A stretch of 64,000 bases of DNA from Cupriavidus sp. BIS7 (GTDB lineage Bacteria; Pseudomonadota; Gammaproteobacteria; Burkholderiales; Burkholderiaceae). Within the stretch, counting starts at the first letter, position 1. Every line of letters begins with the position of its first letter. Under the pieces are notes generated by a model. It was not told the DNA's origin, made no database searches, and was given only the letters and a program-made list of their open reading frames with translations. The stretch lies in NCBI RefSeq assembly GCF_000292345.1, contig NZ_ALOU01000076.1, forward strand, positions 1 through 64,000, read 5' to 3'. Position numbers and translations under genes: made by a program. Below are positions 8,884 through 18,508 of the stretch, in pieces.

Positions 8884-10104
8884 ATGACTTTCGAACAAGA
8901 CCAAAGCCTCGGCCCGCTGGCCGGGGTACGCATTCTAGACATGGCGACGGTGATCGCCGCGCCGTTCTCCAGCACGCTGTGCGCCGATATGGGGGCCGAC
9001 GTCGTCAAGCTGGAACTGCCCGATGGCAGCGATCCGCTGCGCGGGCTGGCGCCGGTCAAGGGTGACCTGGCGCTGTACTGGAAGGTAACCAATCGCGGCA
9101 AGCGCGGCATCTCGCTGGACGTACGCAAGCCGGCTGGCCGCGAACTGTTCCTGCGCATGCTGCCGGAATTCGACGTGCTGGTGGAGAACTTCCGCACCGG
9201 CACGCTGGACCGCTGGGGGCTCGATATCGAAACGCTGCGCCGCGCCAATCCGCACCTGACGGTGCTGCGCCTGACCGGCTTCGGCCAGACCGGCCCCTAC
9301 GCGCAGCGTGCCGGGTTTGCGCGCGTGTTCGAGGCGATGAGCGGCTTCACTAACCTGACGGGCGAGCCGTCGGGCGCGCCGCTGCACATGAACTATCCGA
9401 TGGGCGACATGGTGGCGGGCCTGTTCGGTGCGTTTGCCATCGCCAGCGCCATCGCCGAGCGGCGCAGGCCCGGCAACGAGGAGATGCCGGGGCAGGAGAT
9501 CGATCTGGCGGCCACCGAGGCGCTGTTCCGTCTGCTGGAACCGCTCGCCGTCGAATACGAGCAGCTTGGCCAGGTACGCGAGCGCGCCGGCAATCGCGCC
9601 ACCTACACCGCGCCGTCGAACATGTATGCCACGGCCGACGGCCAGTGGGTCTCGCTGGTGGCATCGTCGGGCCCGATCTTCCGCCGCCTGTGCCGGGCGC
9701 TGGGGCAGCCGGAACTGGCCGACGACCCGCGCTTCGCCACCAATCCCTCGCGCGTGCGCCATCTGGATGCGCTCGATGGCCTGATCGCCGGCTGGTTCGC
9801 CGCTCATGCCTATACCGATATCGCGCGCATGCTGGAGGCGCACGAGATTCCATTCAGCAAGATCTTCTCGATCGCCGATATCGTCGACGATCCACACTTC
9901 CAGGCCCGCCAGGCCATCGTCAGGCTGCCCGACCCCGATCTGGGCTCGATCCCGGCACCGTGCGTGGTCCCGCGCTTTGCCGGACATGCGCCCACGCCTG
10001 CCAGAAGCGGACCCGACGTGGGCGAGCACAACGGCGAGATCTACGGCGCACTGGGACTGACATCGGACGAGATGGCTGTTCTGCGGGAGGCAGGGGTGAT
10101 TTAG
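8884..10104 (+). CDS. CaiB/BaiF-family CoA transferase
   Basis: Class III CoA transferase of 406 residues, moving CoA between acyl-CoA donors and a free acid through an aspartyl-CoA intermediate. Visible features are GPLAGVRILDMATVIAAPF, GADVVKLELPDGSDPLR, NRGKRGISLDVRKPAGR and LVENFRTGTLDRWGLD. It is the last gene of the operon and starts 19 bases after the dehydrogenase. It would activate the imported acid to its CoA ester for the two dehydrogenases. The specific acid is unknown. Confidence 0.94.
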   Translation: MTFEQDQSLGPLAGVRILDMATVIAAPFSSTLCADMGADVVKLELPDGSDPLRGLAPVKGDLALYWKVTNRGKRGISLDVRKPAGRELFLRMLPEFDVLVENFRTGTLDRWGLDIETLRRANPHLTVLRLTGFGQTGPYAQRAGFARVFEAMSGFTNLTGEPSGAPLHMNYPMGDMVAGLFGAFAIASAIAERRRPGNEEMPGQEIDLAATEALFRLLEPLAVEYEQLGQVRERAGNRATYTAPSNMYATADGQWVSLVASSGPIFRRLCRALGQPELADDPRFATNPSRVRHLDALDGLIAGWFAAHAYTDIARMLEAHEIPFSKIFSIADIVDDPHFQARQAIVRLPDPDLGSIPAPCVVPRFAGHAPTPARSGPDVGEHNGEIYGALGLTSDEMAVLREAGVI

Positions 10105-10162
10105 GGGCGCAGGCATCCGGCGTTCCCGGGCAGAAATTCGTCTTTTGGACTACACGGGCGAG

Positions 10163-10603
10163 CTACTTTACTGGCAAATCAGACACCGCTTCACGTAGCT
10201 GTTCGGCACGCGTGTTGTTGAGTTCCGCGACGCAGGCCAAACGCTGCTCTTCAAGAGCGTTGCCAATGGCTCCGCCACCCAAAGATGAAGCAAACGCGCA
10301 TTGTGCTTCCCGGTATTCGATAAATGGCTTTCTTGACGCGACAAGCCTTGCCTTTGCGGCTTTGACGTACCGGGGGTCTTCATCCCACTTATCGAGTGAT
10401 GCTCCCGCCTGTTTCTCGGCATGCTTCAAATTCGCCTCACTGGCTCGTTGTTTTTCTTGCAGGCATTCTCTTACGCCAGTAATTTCATATGAGCATTCAG
10501 CGCGTAACGCTCGCTCGCTCAAAATGTCACCGTTTGACATGGCGAAGGAATTCAGAGGCAGGGGCGCCGATATGACAAGCGCCAGGAGGGTTACCTTTCG
10601 CAT
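10163..10603 (-). CDS. LprI-like (DUF1311) secreted protein, possible lysozyme inhibitor
   Basis: A 146-residue protein with a signal peptide (VTLLALVISAPLPLNSFA) and one LprI N-terminal domain. Conserved cysteines lie in AECSYEITGVRECL and REAQCAFASS, followed by RLACVAELNNTRAEQLRE. Family members include periplasmic lysozyme inhibitors. Its first 13 bases overlap the end of the upstream transglycosylase-like gene, so the two are co-translated. GC content is visibly lower than in the flanking genes. It could be the cognate inhibitor of its neighbour (inference). Confidence 0.8.
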   Translation of the reverse strand: MRKVTLLALVISAPLPLNSFAMSNGDILSERALRAECSYEITGVRECLQEKQRASEANLKHAEKQAGASLDKWDEDPRYVKAAKARLVASRKPFIEYREAQCAFASSLGGGAIGNALEEQRLACVAELNNTRAEQLREAVSDLPVK

Positions 10604-11490
10604 GCCAGTCCCTTATCTTCGCGAATCGCTGACAACACGTAATCGAGCTTCGAAGTGTAGTTAGGGTCGCCGCCTCCGTTGTAGCGCTGCGCAACCATTG
10701 CCGTGGATACGTGTCTCCAGCTTGTGATGACACGTTGAATCGATGCTTTCTGGAACTTTAAAATCTGCCCGGGCCTCAGAATGACGGCTGTCGGATTCAG
10801 CTTCTTCAGCGTCTCGACGGTGCTTCCTTGTGTCCTCGCAATCTTGTCGAGGCTATCACCTGGATTGACAGAAATTGTATGGACCTTAGGGTTGCCGATT
10901 ATGCTGCGATATTCGTAGTTGGCCATTTTCATCAGCAGATATCCAATTCCCGCGCGGATATTGTGGGCTGGTATGGTTCTAACGGATCCAACCGTCAGCC
11001 GCCCCTTCCATGCAGGCGGAAGTATTAGTTCGCTGCCTTCTTTGCCCGAAAGAAACGATGTTAGTCCCGGGTCGCCGGGCACACCAATACGCATTGGTCT
11101 GCTGTTCCATTCCGAGTTGGCGGCGCCGGATTCGACCCAAAGCATCGCCTTGATGAGCCGCCAATCGAGCGGCCTGTATCCCGCTTTACCAGAAAGATGA
11201 CGGTTGTATTCGTTGACAGCCATCTGGATCTCGCAATCCCAGATATTCCATTTGGCATCGCCTAAGGCCTTGTCGATGCCGTCCAGCCATTTCTCGAAAC
11301 CTGTTCTCGATGGTGTTTGAGCCGGCATATCAGTCCTCATTGGTAGGGTTGGCGCCCCCCCCGGAACGGTTGGCATCTGGAGCAGCCAGCCATTGTGAAG
11401 AACGCCTCCGGCAGACGAACTGACCACGGTCAAGCGCTCGATGACGCTCTGTAGTACGGCCGGTAGCGCGTCGCCCTGTCCGCCGACCAC
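10591..11490 (-). CDS. Transglycosylase-like protein with C-terminal LysM domain
   Basis: A 299-residue reading frame starting at GTG 11490; an ATG at 11340 would give 249 residues. The central region resembles a goose-type/SLT lysozyme fold: YRPLDWRLIKAMLWVESGAA has the expected helix with a Glu, followed by GIGYLLMKMANYEY. A LysM peptidoglycan-binding domain follows (HTISVNPGDSLDKIARTQGS to ILRPGQILKFQK). The C-terminus resembles transglycosylase helices (AQRYNGGGDPNYTSKLDYVL). No signal peptide is seen in frame. Lower GC than its neighbours and joined to an LprI-like gene, it may be a secreted wall hydrolase or toxin (inference). Confidence 0.7.
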   Translation of the reverse strand: MVGGQGDALPAVLQSVIERLTVVSSSAGGVLHNGWLLQMPTVPGGAPTLPMRTDMPAQTPSRTGFEKWLDGIDKALGDAKWNIWDCEIQMAVNEYNRHLSGKAGYRPLDWRLIKAMLWVESGAANSEWNSRPMRIGVPGDPGLTSFLSGKEGSELILPPAWKGRLTVGSVRTIPAHNIRAGIGYLLMKMANYEYRSIIGNPKVHTISVNPGDSLDKIARTQGSTVETLKKLNPTAVILRPGQILKFQKASIQRVITSWRHVSTAMVAQRYNGGGDPNYTSKLDYVLSAIREDKGLACER

Positions 11491-11654
11491 CTTTACTGCG
11501 GCAGCGCAAAAGTGGGGGCTGCCAAGTTCAGTGCCACGACCGCGCCCAGTCGGAGAAAAGCCGACAGACCGGTTGCCCGCAATCGGTTAGACTCGCCAGA
11601 TTCGATGCCCGAATCCCGATGGCTGGGGTTCCAGGACGCAAGGAGATGCAACGC

Positions 11655-12809
11655 ATGTATGCAGAGTCTGCGCTTGACCGCCACCCCATCGACCCCTCCC
11701 AGCCCGTCCCCACGCCTACAGACAACCAAGCGGGCTCCCAGGCAGGCACCTCGAGCGCAGCGCCCGTGCGCGACCTGCGCCGCGTGCCGATTCACCCCGA
11801 TCACTGGTATCCACTGGCCTGGTCCCGCGAGGTCAAGGCCGGCAGCGCCCATGGCGTGCGTTTCGCGGGCGATCCGATCGTGCTGGTGCGCACGGCATCG
11901 GGCAAGGTATTCGCACTGGAAGACCGCTGCGCGCACCGCCAGGTGCCGCTGCACGCCGGCGTGGTGGATGGCGAGTCGATTCGTTGCTGCTATCACGGCT
12001 GGACTTACGATTGCTCCGGCCGTTGCATCGACGTGCCGTACCTGGGCAAGGAGCGCCTGCCAAACGGCGTGCGGGCCTATCCATGCGAGGAGCGAGCCGG
12101 CCTGATCTTCGTATTTCCGGGCGATCCCGCGTTGGCCGGACAGAAGCCGCTACCCGACTTCGCCTCGGTATCGGACAAGCACTACAAGACCCGCCGCTTC
12201 GGCCGCGAGGTCAAGTGCCATTACTCGTTCATGCATGAAAACCTGATGGATATGAACCATCAGTTCCTGCATCGACGCCAGATGGGCATGATGCGCGCGC
12301 GCTCGCTGGGGCGCCGGCGCGGCGCGGACTTCGTCGAAGTGGACTACACCTTCTCGCGTGAGGGCGGCAAGCAGCCGATGGGCGAGGCGCTCGTGTTCAG
12401 CAAGGAGGGCGGTGAGGACAACAAGGACGTGATGACCGTGCGCACGGGCTACCCGTACCAGACCCTGAAGATCCGCACGGCGGGCGGCACGATGGTGATG
12501 GATCTGTGGATCGCGTACGTGCCGCTGGACGCGGATCAGCGCACCAACCGGACGTTCGGCATGCTGTCCATCCGCCGCCCCGGCATTCCCTTTGCACTGG
12601 ATCTGGCCTGGCCGCTGCTGGTGTGGTTTACCGAGCGGATCTTCAAGGAGGACCGCTGGATCGTCGAGAACGAGCAGAAAGCTCACGACCGGCAGGGCGA
12701 GGACTGCAATCACGAGGTGTTTCCCGTGATCCTGGAATTGCGTGATCTGCTGCGCGAATGCGGCGGCCGCACCGTGATTCCGATCCGGCGCGTGGGCGCG
12801 GAGGCATAG
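11655..12809 (+). CDS. Rieske [2Fe-2S] aromatic ring-hydroxylating oxygenase, oxygenase component
   Basis: A 384-residue Rieske non-heme iron oxygenase. The cluster ligands are C92-A-H94 and C111-x-x-H114 (CAHRQVPLH, CCYHGWTYD). The mononuclear iron site is seen in HENLMDMNHQFLHRR. Start at ATG 11655 because AAGGAG lies nine bases upstream; two in-frame ATGs upstream have worse spacing. It resembles vanillate-demethylase-type alpha subunits in length, but no reductase or ferredoxin gene is adjacent. It must borrow electrons from elsewhere, and the substrate is unknown. Confidence 0.88.
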   Translation: MYAESALDRHPIDPSQPVPTPTDNQAGSQAGTSSAAPVRDLRRVPIHPDHWYPLAWSREVKAGSAHGVRFAGDPIVLVRTASGKVFALEDRCAHRQVPLHAGVVDGESIRCCYHGWTYDCSGRCIDVPYLGKERLPNGVRAYPCEERAGLIFVFPGDPALAGQKPLPDFASVSDKHYKTRRFGREVKCHYSFMHENLMDMNHQFLHRRQMGMMRARSLGRRRGADFVEVDYTFSREGGKQPMGEALVFSKEGGEDNKDVMTVRTGYPYQTLKIRTAGGTMVMDLWIAYVPLDADQRTNRTFGMLSIRRPGIPFALDLAWPLLVWFTERIFKEDRWIVENEQKAHDRQGEDCNHEVFPVILELRDLLRECGGRTVIPIRRVGAEA

Positions 12810-12887
12810 GATTTTGCGAGAGTCGTCGGACACGAGGCGCGCGGGGGCGCGCGACATACTCGTAACAGTCACGGGGAGAACGGCGAC

Positions 12888-14498
12888 ATGGGCGACATGC
12901 TGGACATCCGCGACACGCATCGATCGGCAGGCCTTCTCGCCCGCTTCCTGGCCATCGTGATCGCAGCGCTTCTATCGGCTTGTGCCGGACTGCCGCAGCG
13001 CCCGGCCTTGCAGCCGGAGATGGCGCTGAAGGACACCAGCGATACGGAGCTGGCCCAGGAACTTGCACCGAAGCTGGCCATGCATCCGGGCGAATCGGTG
13101 TTCTATCCGCTGGCCGCCGGCACTGACGCGTTTGCCATGCGTATTGCACTGGCCCGGGTGGCGCAGCGCTCGCTTGATGTTCAGTACTACATCTTCGAGG
13201 CCGACGATACCGGCCAGACGCTGCTGTCCGCCATCATGGCCGCGGCCGATCGTGGCGTGCACGTGCGGCTGCTGCTCGACGACATCCACCTGGCTCGCCA
13301 GGACAAAGTGCTGCAGGCCATCGACGCGCATCCGAATATCGAGGTGCGCGTGTTCAATCCATTTGCCAGCCGCAATCTGCGCCTGTTCGAGTACATCACC
13401 GACTTCAGCCGGATCAATCGGCGCATGCACAACAAGTCGATGACCGCCGACAACCAGCTGACCATCGTCGGCGGCCGCAATGTCGGCGACGAATACTACG
13501 GTGCCGCGCATACCGACTTCAGTGACCTTGATCTGCTGGCTGGCGGGCCGGTGGTGCCCGAGGTATCCGCCGTGTTCGACGACTACTGGAACAGCGAATC
13601 GGCCTATCCGATTTCGGCGCTGGACAAGCCGCTTGCCGGCGAAGAAGCCATCGCGCTGCAGCAGAAGCTGCGCCAGTCACTGAACGAGCACGCCATCGCC
13701 ATGAGCGCCAGTGACTACGGCAAATCCGTGCTCGAATCAGGGGTGCTGCATGCGATCCACCAGGGCACGCTGCCGGCTTTCTGGGGCCGCGCAACTGTCA
13801 TTGCGGACAAGGCCGCCAAGGTTCTGACTCCGCCCGAAGACGACTCCACGCACGCGATCCCCAAGCTGATCAAGATCCTGGGCAGCGCCCAGCACGACTT
13901 GACGCTGGTTTCTCCATACTTCGTACCGCCCGATAGCGCGATGGAATGGCTGACCGGCCTGCAGAAGCGCGGTGTCCAGGTGCGCATCCTGACCAACTCG
14001 TACGGCGCGACGGACGTGTCGGCCGTGCACGCCGGGTACGCGCCCCGGCGCGAGGCGCTGCTCAAGGCAGGCGTGATCCTGTACGAGCTGAAGCCTTCGG
14101 CCTATGCCGAACTGGCCAAGAAGAAGAAATCCCATGGTCCTGGCGGCAGCAGCCGCGCAAGCCTGCACGCCAAGACCTATATGGTCGATCGGCACCTGCT
14201 GTTTATCGGCTCACTGAACCTGGACCCGCGTTCAGCCCGCCTCAATACCGAGATGGGAATCGTGGTGGACAGCGCGCCGCTGTGCGAGATGCTTGGCAAG
14301 GCGATAGATGGCGTGCTGCTCGATGCGGCTTATCAGGTGGTGCTGGAGACCGATCCGGCCACGGGAAAGCAGGAGATGGTGTGGGTGACGCAGGAGAACG
14401 GCCTCCTGCGCACGTACCGCAGCGAGCCGGACATGAATGGCTGGGACCATTTCAAGCAGGGGGTGTTGCGGATGCTGCCGGTGGAATCGCAGTTGTAG
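12888..14498 (+). CDS. Phospholipase D-family lipoprotein, cardiolipin synthase ClsC-like
   Basis: A 536-residue protein with a lipoprotein signal (FLAIVIAALLSACAG, lipobox LSAC at Cys32) and two HKD catalytic motifs: HNKSMTADNQLTIVGGRN in the first half and HAKTYMVDRHLLFIGSLN in the second. Two HKD motifs, the length and the membrane anchor fit ClsC-type enzymes, which condense phosphatidylglycerol with a second phospholipid. An alternative is another phosphatidyltransferase or nuclease of this superfamily. The next gene cluster is a putative phosphonolipid operon on the opposite strand, with which it converges. Confidence 0.88.
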   Translation: MGDMLDIRDTHRSAGLLARFLAIVIAALLSACAGLPQRPALQPEMALKDTSDTELAQELAPKLAMHPGESVFYPLAAGTDAFAMRIALARVAQRSLDVQYYIFEADDTGQTLLSAIMAAADRGVHVRLLLDDIHLARQDKVLQAIDAHPNIEVRVFNPFASRNLRLFEYITDFSRINRRMHNKSMTADNQLTIVGGRNVGDEYYGAAHTDFSDLDLLAGGPVVPEVSAVFDDYWNSESAYPISALDKPLAGEEAIALQQKLRQSLNEHAIAMSASDYGKSVLESGVLHAIHQGTLPAFWGRATVIADKAAKVLTPPEDDSTHAIPKLIKILGSAQHDLTLVSPYFVPPDSAMEWLTGLQKRGVQVRILTNSYGATDVSAVHAGYAPRREALLKAGVILYELKPSAYAELAKKKKSHGPGGSSRASLHAKTYMVDRHLLFIGSLNLDPRSARLNTEMGIVVDSAPLCEMLGKAIDGVLLDAAYQVVLETDPATGKQEMVWVTQENGLLRTYRSEPDMNGWDHFKQGVLRMLPVESQL

Positions 14499-14516
14499 AG
14501 GGATTGCTGCTGGCTT

Positions 14517-14548
14517 GCTCCCCTCTCCCGCGTGCGGGAGAGGGGAGC
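14517..14548. terminator. Perfect 15-bp hairpin between convergent genes, solitary repeat end
   Basis: GCTCCCCTCTCCCGC at 14517-14531 pairs perfectly with 14534-14548 around the centre GT. It lies between the convergent stop codons of the PLD gene and phnW, so it probably stops transcription from both sides. The sequence equals one terminal arm of the MITE-like repeats, without core or partner arm. Confidence 0.7.
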
Positions 14549-14563
14549 ACACCTGTCTGAATC

Positions 14564-15631
14564 TCAACGCGAAACCAGCGCCCTGAATCCGTCAATCAAC
14601 CGCTCAATATCGCCCGCCGAAATCGCGCCCATTGTCGAGATGCGGAACAGTTGCGACGACAGGCCGCCCTGACCGGCGTAGATCACGAAGCCACGCGCCT
14701 TGAGGCCGTCGTGAAGCTGTTCGTACGTGACCCCGTTGGGCAACTTGTACGCGCGCAGCACCACTGACGATTGCGATGCGGGCCACAGGGCTTCGATGCC
14801 CAGCGCGGCCAGGCCGGCGCGCGCCTGTTCGGCCAGTGCGGCATACCGCTGGTGCCGCGCCTGCCAGCCGCCTTCGTCCTTGTGCTCGCGCAGGGCTTCC
14901 ACCAGCGCGTAGTACGCGTGAACGGACGGTGTGAAAGGCGTGTTGCGCTGATCCTGCAGTTTTGCAAGGCGCCCGAGGTCCAGGTAGTACGTGCGGCTGG
15001 CCGCGTTGGCCAGCGCGTCGCGGCGCGCAATCACGAAGGCCGCGCCGGGCACGCCGTGCAGGCACTTGTTGGCCGTGGAGGCTACCGCATCAATGCTGCC
15101 GCTGAAGTCGATCGCTTCGGCGCCGAAGCTGCTCACCGCGTCGACCAGCAGTCGCACGCCGCGCGCCTGGCACAGGCGGTCGATGGCGGGCAGGTCGTTC
15201 AGGCGGCCCGTGGTGGTCTCGTGATGGATCACGGCCACGTGGGTAATCGCGCGATCCTCGGCCAGCACGGCGTCGATGCGGGCCAGGTCGGGCGCCTCCA
15301 TCCAGTCGTGCTTCACGAGCGTATGCGGGATCTGGTATTGCGTGGCGATCTGGGCGATGCGCTCGCCGTAGACGCCGTTCTGCACGATCAGCAACTTGCC
15401 CTGCGCGGGCACCAGCGCGGCGATCATGCTTTCCAGCGCGGCCGTTCCGGAGCCTGTCATCAGCACGGCCGACCAGACTGCGGGGTCCAGCGCGTAGATG
15501 TCGAGCAGACGCTCGCGTGCTTCGTCCTGCAAGTCGAAGAACTCGCTTTCGCGATGGCACAGGTCCGTTTGCAGCAGGCTCTTGCGTACGCGTTCGGTCA
15601 GCGTAACGGGGCCCGGGTTAAGCAGCAGCAT
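14564..15631 (-). CDS. phnW: 2-aminoethylphosphonate--pyruvate transaminase
   Basis: PLP aminotransferase of 355 residues interconverting phosphonoacetaldehyde plus alanine with 2-aminoethylphosphonate (AEP) plus pyruvate. The start [16 protein letters not shown] is diagnostic. VDAVSSFGAEAIDF and the PLP lysine in STANKCLHGVPGAAFV are clear. In most bacteria PhnW degrades AEP; here it follows PEP mutase and phosphonopyruvate decarboxylase, so it must run in the biosynthetic direction. Start at 15631, with a 14-bp overlap with the decarboxylase; an upstream in-frame ATG at 15676 lies inside that gene. Last gene of the operon. Confidence 0.96.
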   Translation of the reverse strand: MLLLNPGPVTLTERVRKSLLQTDLCHRESEFFDLQDEARERLLDIYALDPAVWSAVLMTGSGTAALESMIAALVPAQGKLLIVQNGVYGERIAQIATQYQIPHTLVKHDWMEAPDLARIDAVLAEDRAITHVAVIHHETTTGRLNDLPAIDRLCQARGVRLLVDAVSSFGAEAIDFSGSIDAVASTANKCLHGVPGAAFVIARRDALANAASRTYYLDLGRLAKLQDQRNTPFTPSVHAYYALVEALREHKDEGGWQARHQRYAALAEQARAGLAALGIEALWPASQSSVVLRAYKLPNGVTYEQLHDGLKARGFVIYAGQGGLSSQLFRISTMGAISAGDIERLIDGFRALVSR

Positions 15632-16817
15632 GCAATTCTCCAGCGTTGCCCTGGTCCGCGCCGATCTGGCGGCCAAGGCGCGTCTTGACTTGAACCGGCG
15701 TCACCGACGGACGCGGCAGCCCGTCGGGCGAGCCGGGGCGGGTCTGCAGGCAGACGAAATTCGGGCCGGACGTGGCCGTGGCGGCCTGCGCGAGCACATG
15801 GTCGAGCATGTCGAGGTTGTCGCCTTCGATGGCCGAGGCATAGCCGCACGCTGCCGCAACGCCCGCGAACGACACGTTATGCGACACCGTGGCCTGCCCA
15901 CCGGTCGAATCGTGCGCGTTGTTGTCCAGCAGCACATGCGTCAGGTTGGCCGGGCCGTACGCGCCGAGCGTGGCGAACACGCCCATGCGCATCAGCGCGG
16001 CGCCGTCACCATCGACGGCCACCACCTTCAGGTCAGGGCGGGCCAGCGCCAGCCCCAGTGCGAACGGCGTCAGGCAGCCCATCGAACCGACCATGTAAAG
16101 CTGGTTCGGGCGATCGTCGAGCGCATACAGTTCGCGGCCGCAAAAGCCGGTGGATGCCAGCACCACGGTAGAGTCCACAGGCGTATGGGCAATCACGCAT
16201 TGCAGTGCCTGCTGGCGGCTCGGCAGTGTGGCAACGCCCGTGCGCGACACCTGCGGCGTAGCCTTTGCGCGTGCCACGGGCGGCGTTTGCGACTTGAGCG
16301 GGTAGGGCGCCACGCTGCCCTTCTGCATGATCAGCGCGTACGGACGGCCAGTGGCGTCCATATGGGCGATGGCACGGTCCAGCGCCGGGCCTACGGCGTC
16401 GGGCTCGGTCGGGAACAGCTCCCACGGGATTTCCATCGTGTCGAGCATGGCCGGCGTGACCGGGCCCATCAGCGCGTGCTGCGGTTCGTCCGCTGCGCCG
16501 CCAGGCTGGCCGCGCCACGTAACGATCAGCAGCTGCGGCAGGCGGAACGTCCACGTCAGCGACGTGAGCGGGCTCACGGCGTTGCCAAGCCCCGAGTTCT
16601 GCATCATCGTGATGCCGCGCACGCCATTGCGGGCGCCTTGCGTGACGCCGGCGATAAACGCCACGGCGTCGCCTTCATTGGCGGCCGACACATAGTGCAG
16701 CGACGGGTCCTGCACCACGTAGTTGATGAACGGCGTCAGGTACGAGCACGGCACGCCCGCATACCACTCGAAACCGCGCTCGCGCGCGGCCTCCACGAAC
16801 TGGACCGCCTCGATCAT
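15618..16817 (-). CDS. aepY: Phosphonopyruvate decarboxylase
   Basis: TPP enzyme of 399 residues converting phosphonopyruvate to phosphonoacetaldehyde, the irreversible step that pulls phosphonate synthesis forward. N-terminal signature [13 protein letters not shown]-like ([18 protein letters not shown]), [15 protein letters not shown] and [17 protein letters not shown]. The TPP-binding GDG...NN motif is [13 protein letters not shown] to [13 protein letters not shown]. It overlaps the upstream mutase fusion by four bases and phnW by 14, so the three AEP genes are translationally coupled. Confidence 0.96.
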   Translation of the reverse strand: MIEAVQFVEAARERGFEWYAGVPCSYLTPFINYVVQDPSLHYVSAANEGDAVAFIAGVTQGARNGVRGITMMQNSGLGNAVSPLTSLTWTFRLPQLLIVTWRGQPGGAADEPQHALMGPVTPAMLDTMEIPWELFPTEPDAVGPALDRAIAHMDATGRPYALIMQKGSVAPYPLKSQTPPVARAKATPQVSRTGVATLPSRQQALQCVIAHTPVDSTVVLASTGFCGRELYALDDRPNQLYMVGSMGCLTPFALGLALARPDLKVVAVDGDGAALMRMGVFATLGAYGPANLTHVLLDNNAHDSTGGQATVSHNVSFAGVAAACGYASAIEGDNLDMLDHVLAQAATATSGPNFVCLQTRPGSPDGLPRPSVTPVQVKTRLGRQIGADQGNAGELHAAA

Positions 16818-18508
16818 CGGGCGGCCTCGCCATCGTTGTTGCCAAGCGCGTACGGCGTCTGCGTGTGGGCAAAGTCGCCCGCGCGGCGGAAATCCTCGAG
16901 GTCATTCACGCCGCGCCAGTGGCCGTGCACGTACTTGACCTCGATGTTCTCGCCGGCCTCGACCAGCGCGTTGAGCAGGTCCGGCATGTCGAGCGAATCG
17001 AAATCGGGGCGCTGACGCAGTTCGGCCAGCAGCTTCTGCAGGCGCACCCGGCCTTCGCCGCGCACGTTGAGCAGGCCGATCCAGCGGCCGTGCGGCTGTC
17101 CGTCGGCAGCGGCCGGTTCGTCCGAGACCCTGCGCAGCAGCACCTTCTGGCCGAACAGGTCACGGTCGTCGGCGGCGGAGCACCACGCGAAATCGCGCAC
17201 GCTCTGGTTCGACGGGGCCGACTCCGAGGAATCGATCACCACGCTGAACAGCGCGTCGGTCTCCAGCAGATCGCGCAGGATGTAGCTGCGGAACATCAGG
17301 TCGCCATAGGAGACGACCGTATCGGTTTCGAGCGAATCGGCCGCGCAGGCCAGCGAAGCCAGTTCGCCAGTCATGGCGTGGCGTTCGTTGCGCACGAGCC
17401 TGATGCCAGCCGCGTCGATCGCATCGGCCTTGTAGCCACCCACCACGGTGATGTCGTTGATGCCCTGGTTCTTGAAGCCATCGACCAGCCAGCGCAGCAG
17501 CGGCTTGCCGGCCACCGGCAGCATGATCTTGGGCTTGTCCTCGGTCAGCGCCTCCAGGCCCTTGCCGCGTCCGGCCGCCAGCACCACGGCCGAGCTCGGC
17601 GCCTGGCCGCCGGTCAGGTAGATCTTCTCGGCAGCCGAGTACTCGTCGGCATCCTGCAGGCGGAAGATCTCGTTGACGGTGGCGATGCGGTCTTCCACGT
17701 TGACCAGCGTCTGGCTGTCGTGGATTTCGCGGGCCACGGCCTGCATTGACGATGCGGCCACGCGGATCAGGTGGTTGGCCCAGATCACCAGGCTGATACC
17801 GGCCTTGCGGAACACGTCGGTCGGCGTGCTGTAGTACTTGGTCGGCACGATCACCAGCGGCGCGCGGCCCGCCCATTCGCGCGCGAAGGTTACGATTTCG
17901 TCGGCCTTGGACAGCTTGCTGTGGATCAGGATGGCGTCGGCGCCGGCCTGGCGGTACGCCTCGGCGCGGCGCAGCGCCTCTTCCATGCCCCAGCCGGCGA
18001 TCAGCGCTTCCACGCGCGCGACGATGGAGAAGTTGTCGTCGGCCTGCGAATCCTTGCCGGCCTTGATCTTGCCGCAGAACTCGTCGATATCGGCCAGCGG
18101 CTGCTGCTCGCCGCCGATAAAGCTGTTCGTCTTCGGGAAGATCTTGTCTTCGATGCAGACGCCGGCAATGCCGCGTTGCTCGAGCTTGCGCACCAGGCGG
18201 CGCACGTTGTTGAAGTTGCCGTAGCCGGTGTCGCCATCGAGCAGGATCGGCAGGTCGCTGGCATCGGCCATGAACTCGAGGTTGTCGACCACCTGGGTCC
18301 AGCTTGCCTCGTTGTTGTCACGCACGCCGAACTGGGCGGAAATCGCCAGGCCCGAGGCCCAGATGCCCTTGAAGCCGGCCTCGCGCACGATGCGCGCGGA
18401 CAGGCCGTTATGGGCTTCCATGATGAATTCGAGGTCGTTCGACAGCAGCATCTGGCGCAGCCGGGCGCTGCGGGAGGTAGCGAGCAGGTTTGGGTCGATG
18501 GCGTTCAT
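16814..18508 (-). CDS. aepX: Phosphoenolpyruvate mutase fused to a nucleotidyltransferase domain
   Basis: A two-domain protein of 564 residues. Residues 1 to about 295 are PEP phosphonomutase, which forms the C-P bond: [13 protein letters not shown] (D91, D93) and the mutase signature [11 protein letters not shown] at 120-130. From about residue 307 it is an NTP transferase ([20 protein letters not shown], then [12 protein letters not shown], and Asp in VVSYGDLMF). Fusions of this kind are known, the second domain being PntC, which activates AEP as CMP-AEP. Start at ATG 18508, overlapping the previous stop (ATGA). The frame runs further upstream, but only as a shadow of the preceding gene. 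Confidence 0.95.
   Translation of the reverse strand: MNAIDPNLLATSRSARLRQMLLSNDLEFIMEAHNGLSARIVREAGFKGIWASGLAISAQFGVRDNNEASWTQVVDNLEFMADASDLPILLDGDTGYGNFNNVRRLVRKLEQRGIAGVCIEDKIFPKTNSFIGGEQQPLADIDEFCGKIKAGKDSQADDNFSIVARVEALIAGWGMEEALRRAEAYRQAGADAILIHSKLSKADEIVTFAREWAGRAPLVIVPTKYYSTPTDVFRKAGISLVIWANHLIRVAASSMQAVAREIHDSQTLVNVEDRIATVNEIFRLQDADEYSAAEKIYLTGGQAPSSAVVLAAGRGKGLEALTEDKPKIMLPVAGKPLLRWLVDGFKNQGINDITVVGGYKADAIDAAGIRLVRNERHAMTGELASLACAADSLETDTVVSYGDLMFRSYILRDLLETDALFSVVIDSSESAPSNQSVRDFAWCSAADDRDLFGQKVLLRRVSDEPAAADGQPHGRWIGLLNVRGEGRVRLQKLLAELRQRPDFDSLDMPDLLNALVEAGENIEVKYVHGHWRGVNDLEDFRRAGDFAHTQTPYALGNNDGEAAR

Noticed and set aside
14564-15631. phnW as part of AEP degradation
   Set aside because: No phnX hydrolase is present; the gene is coupled to PEP mutase and phosphonopyruvate decarboxylase, which make AEP.
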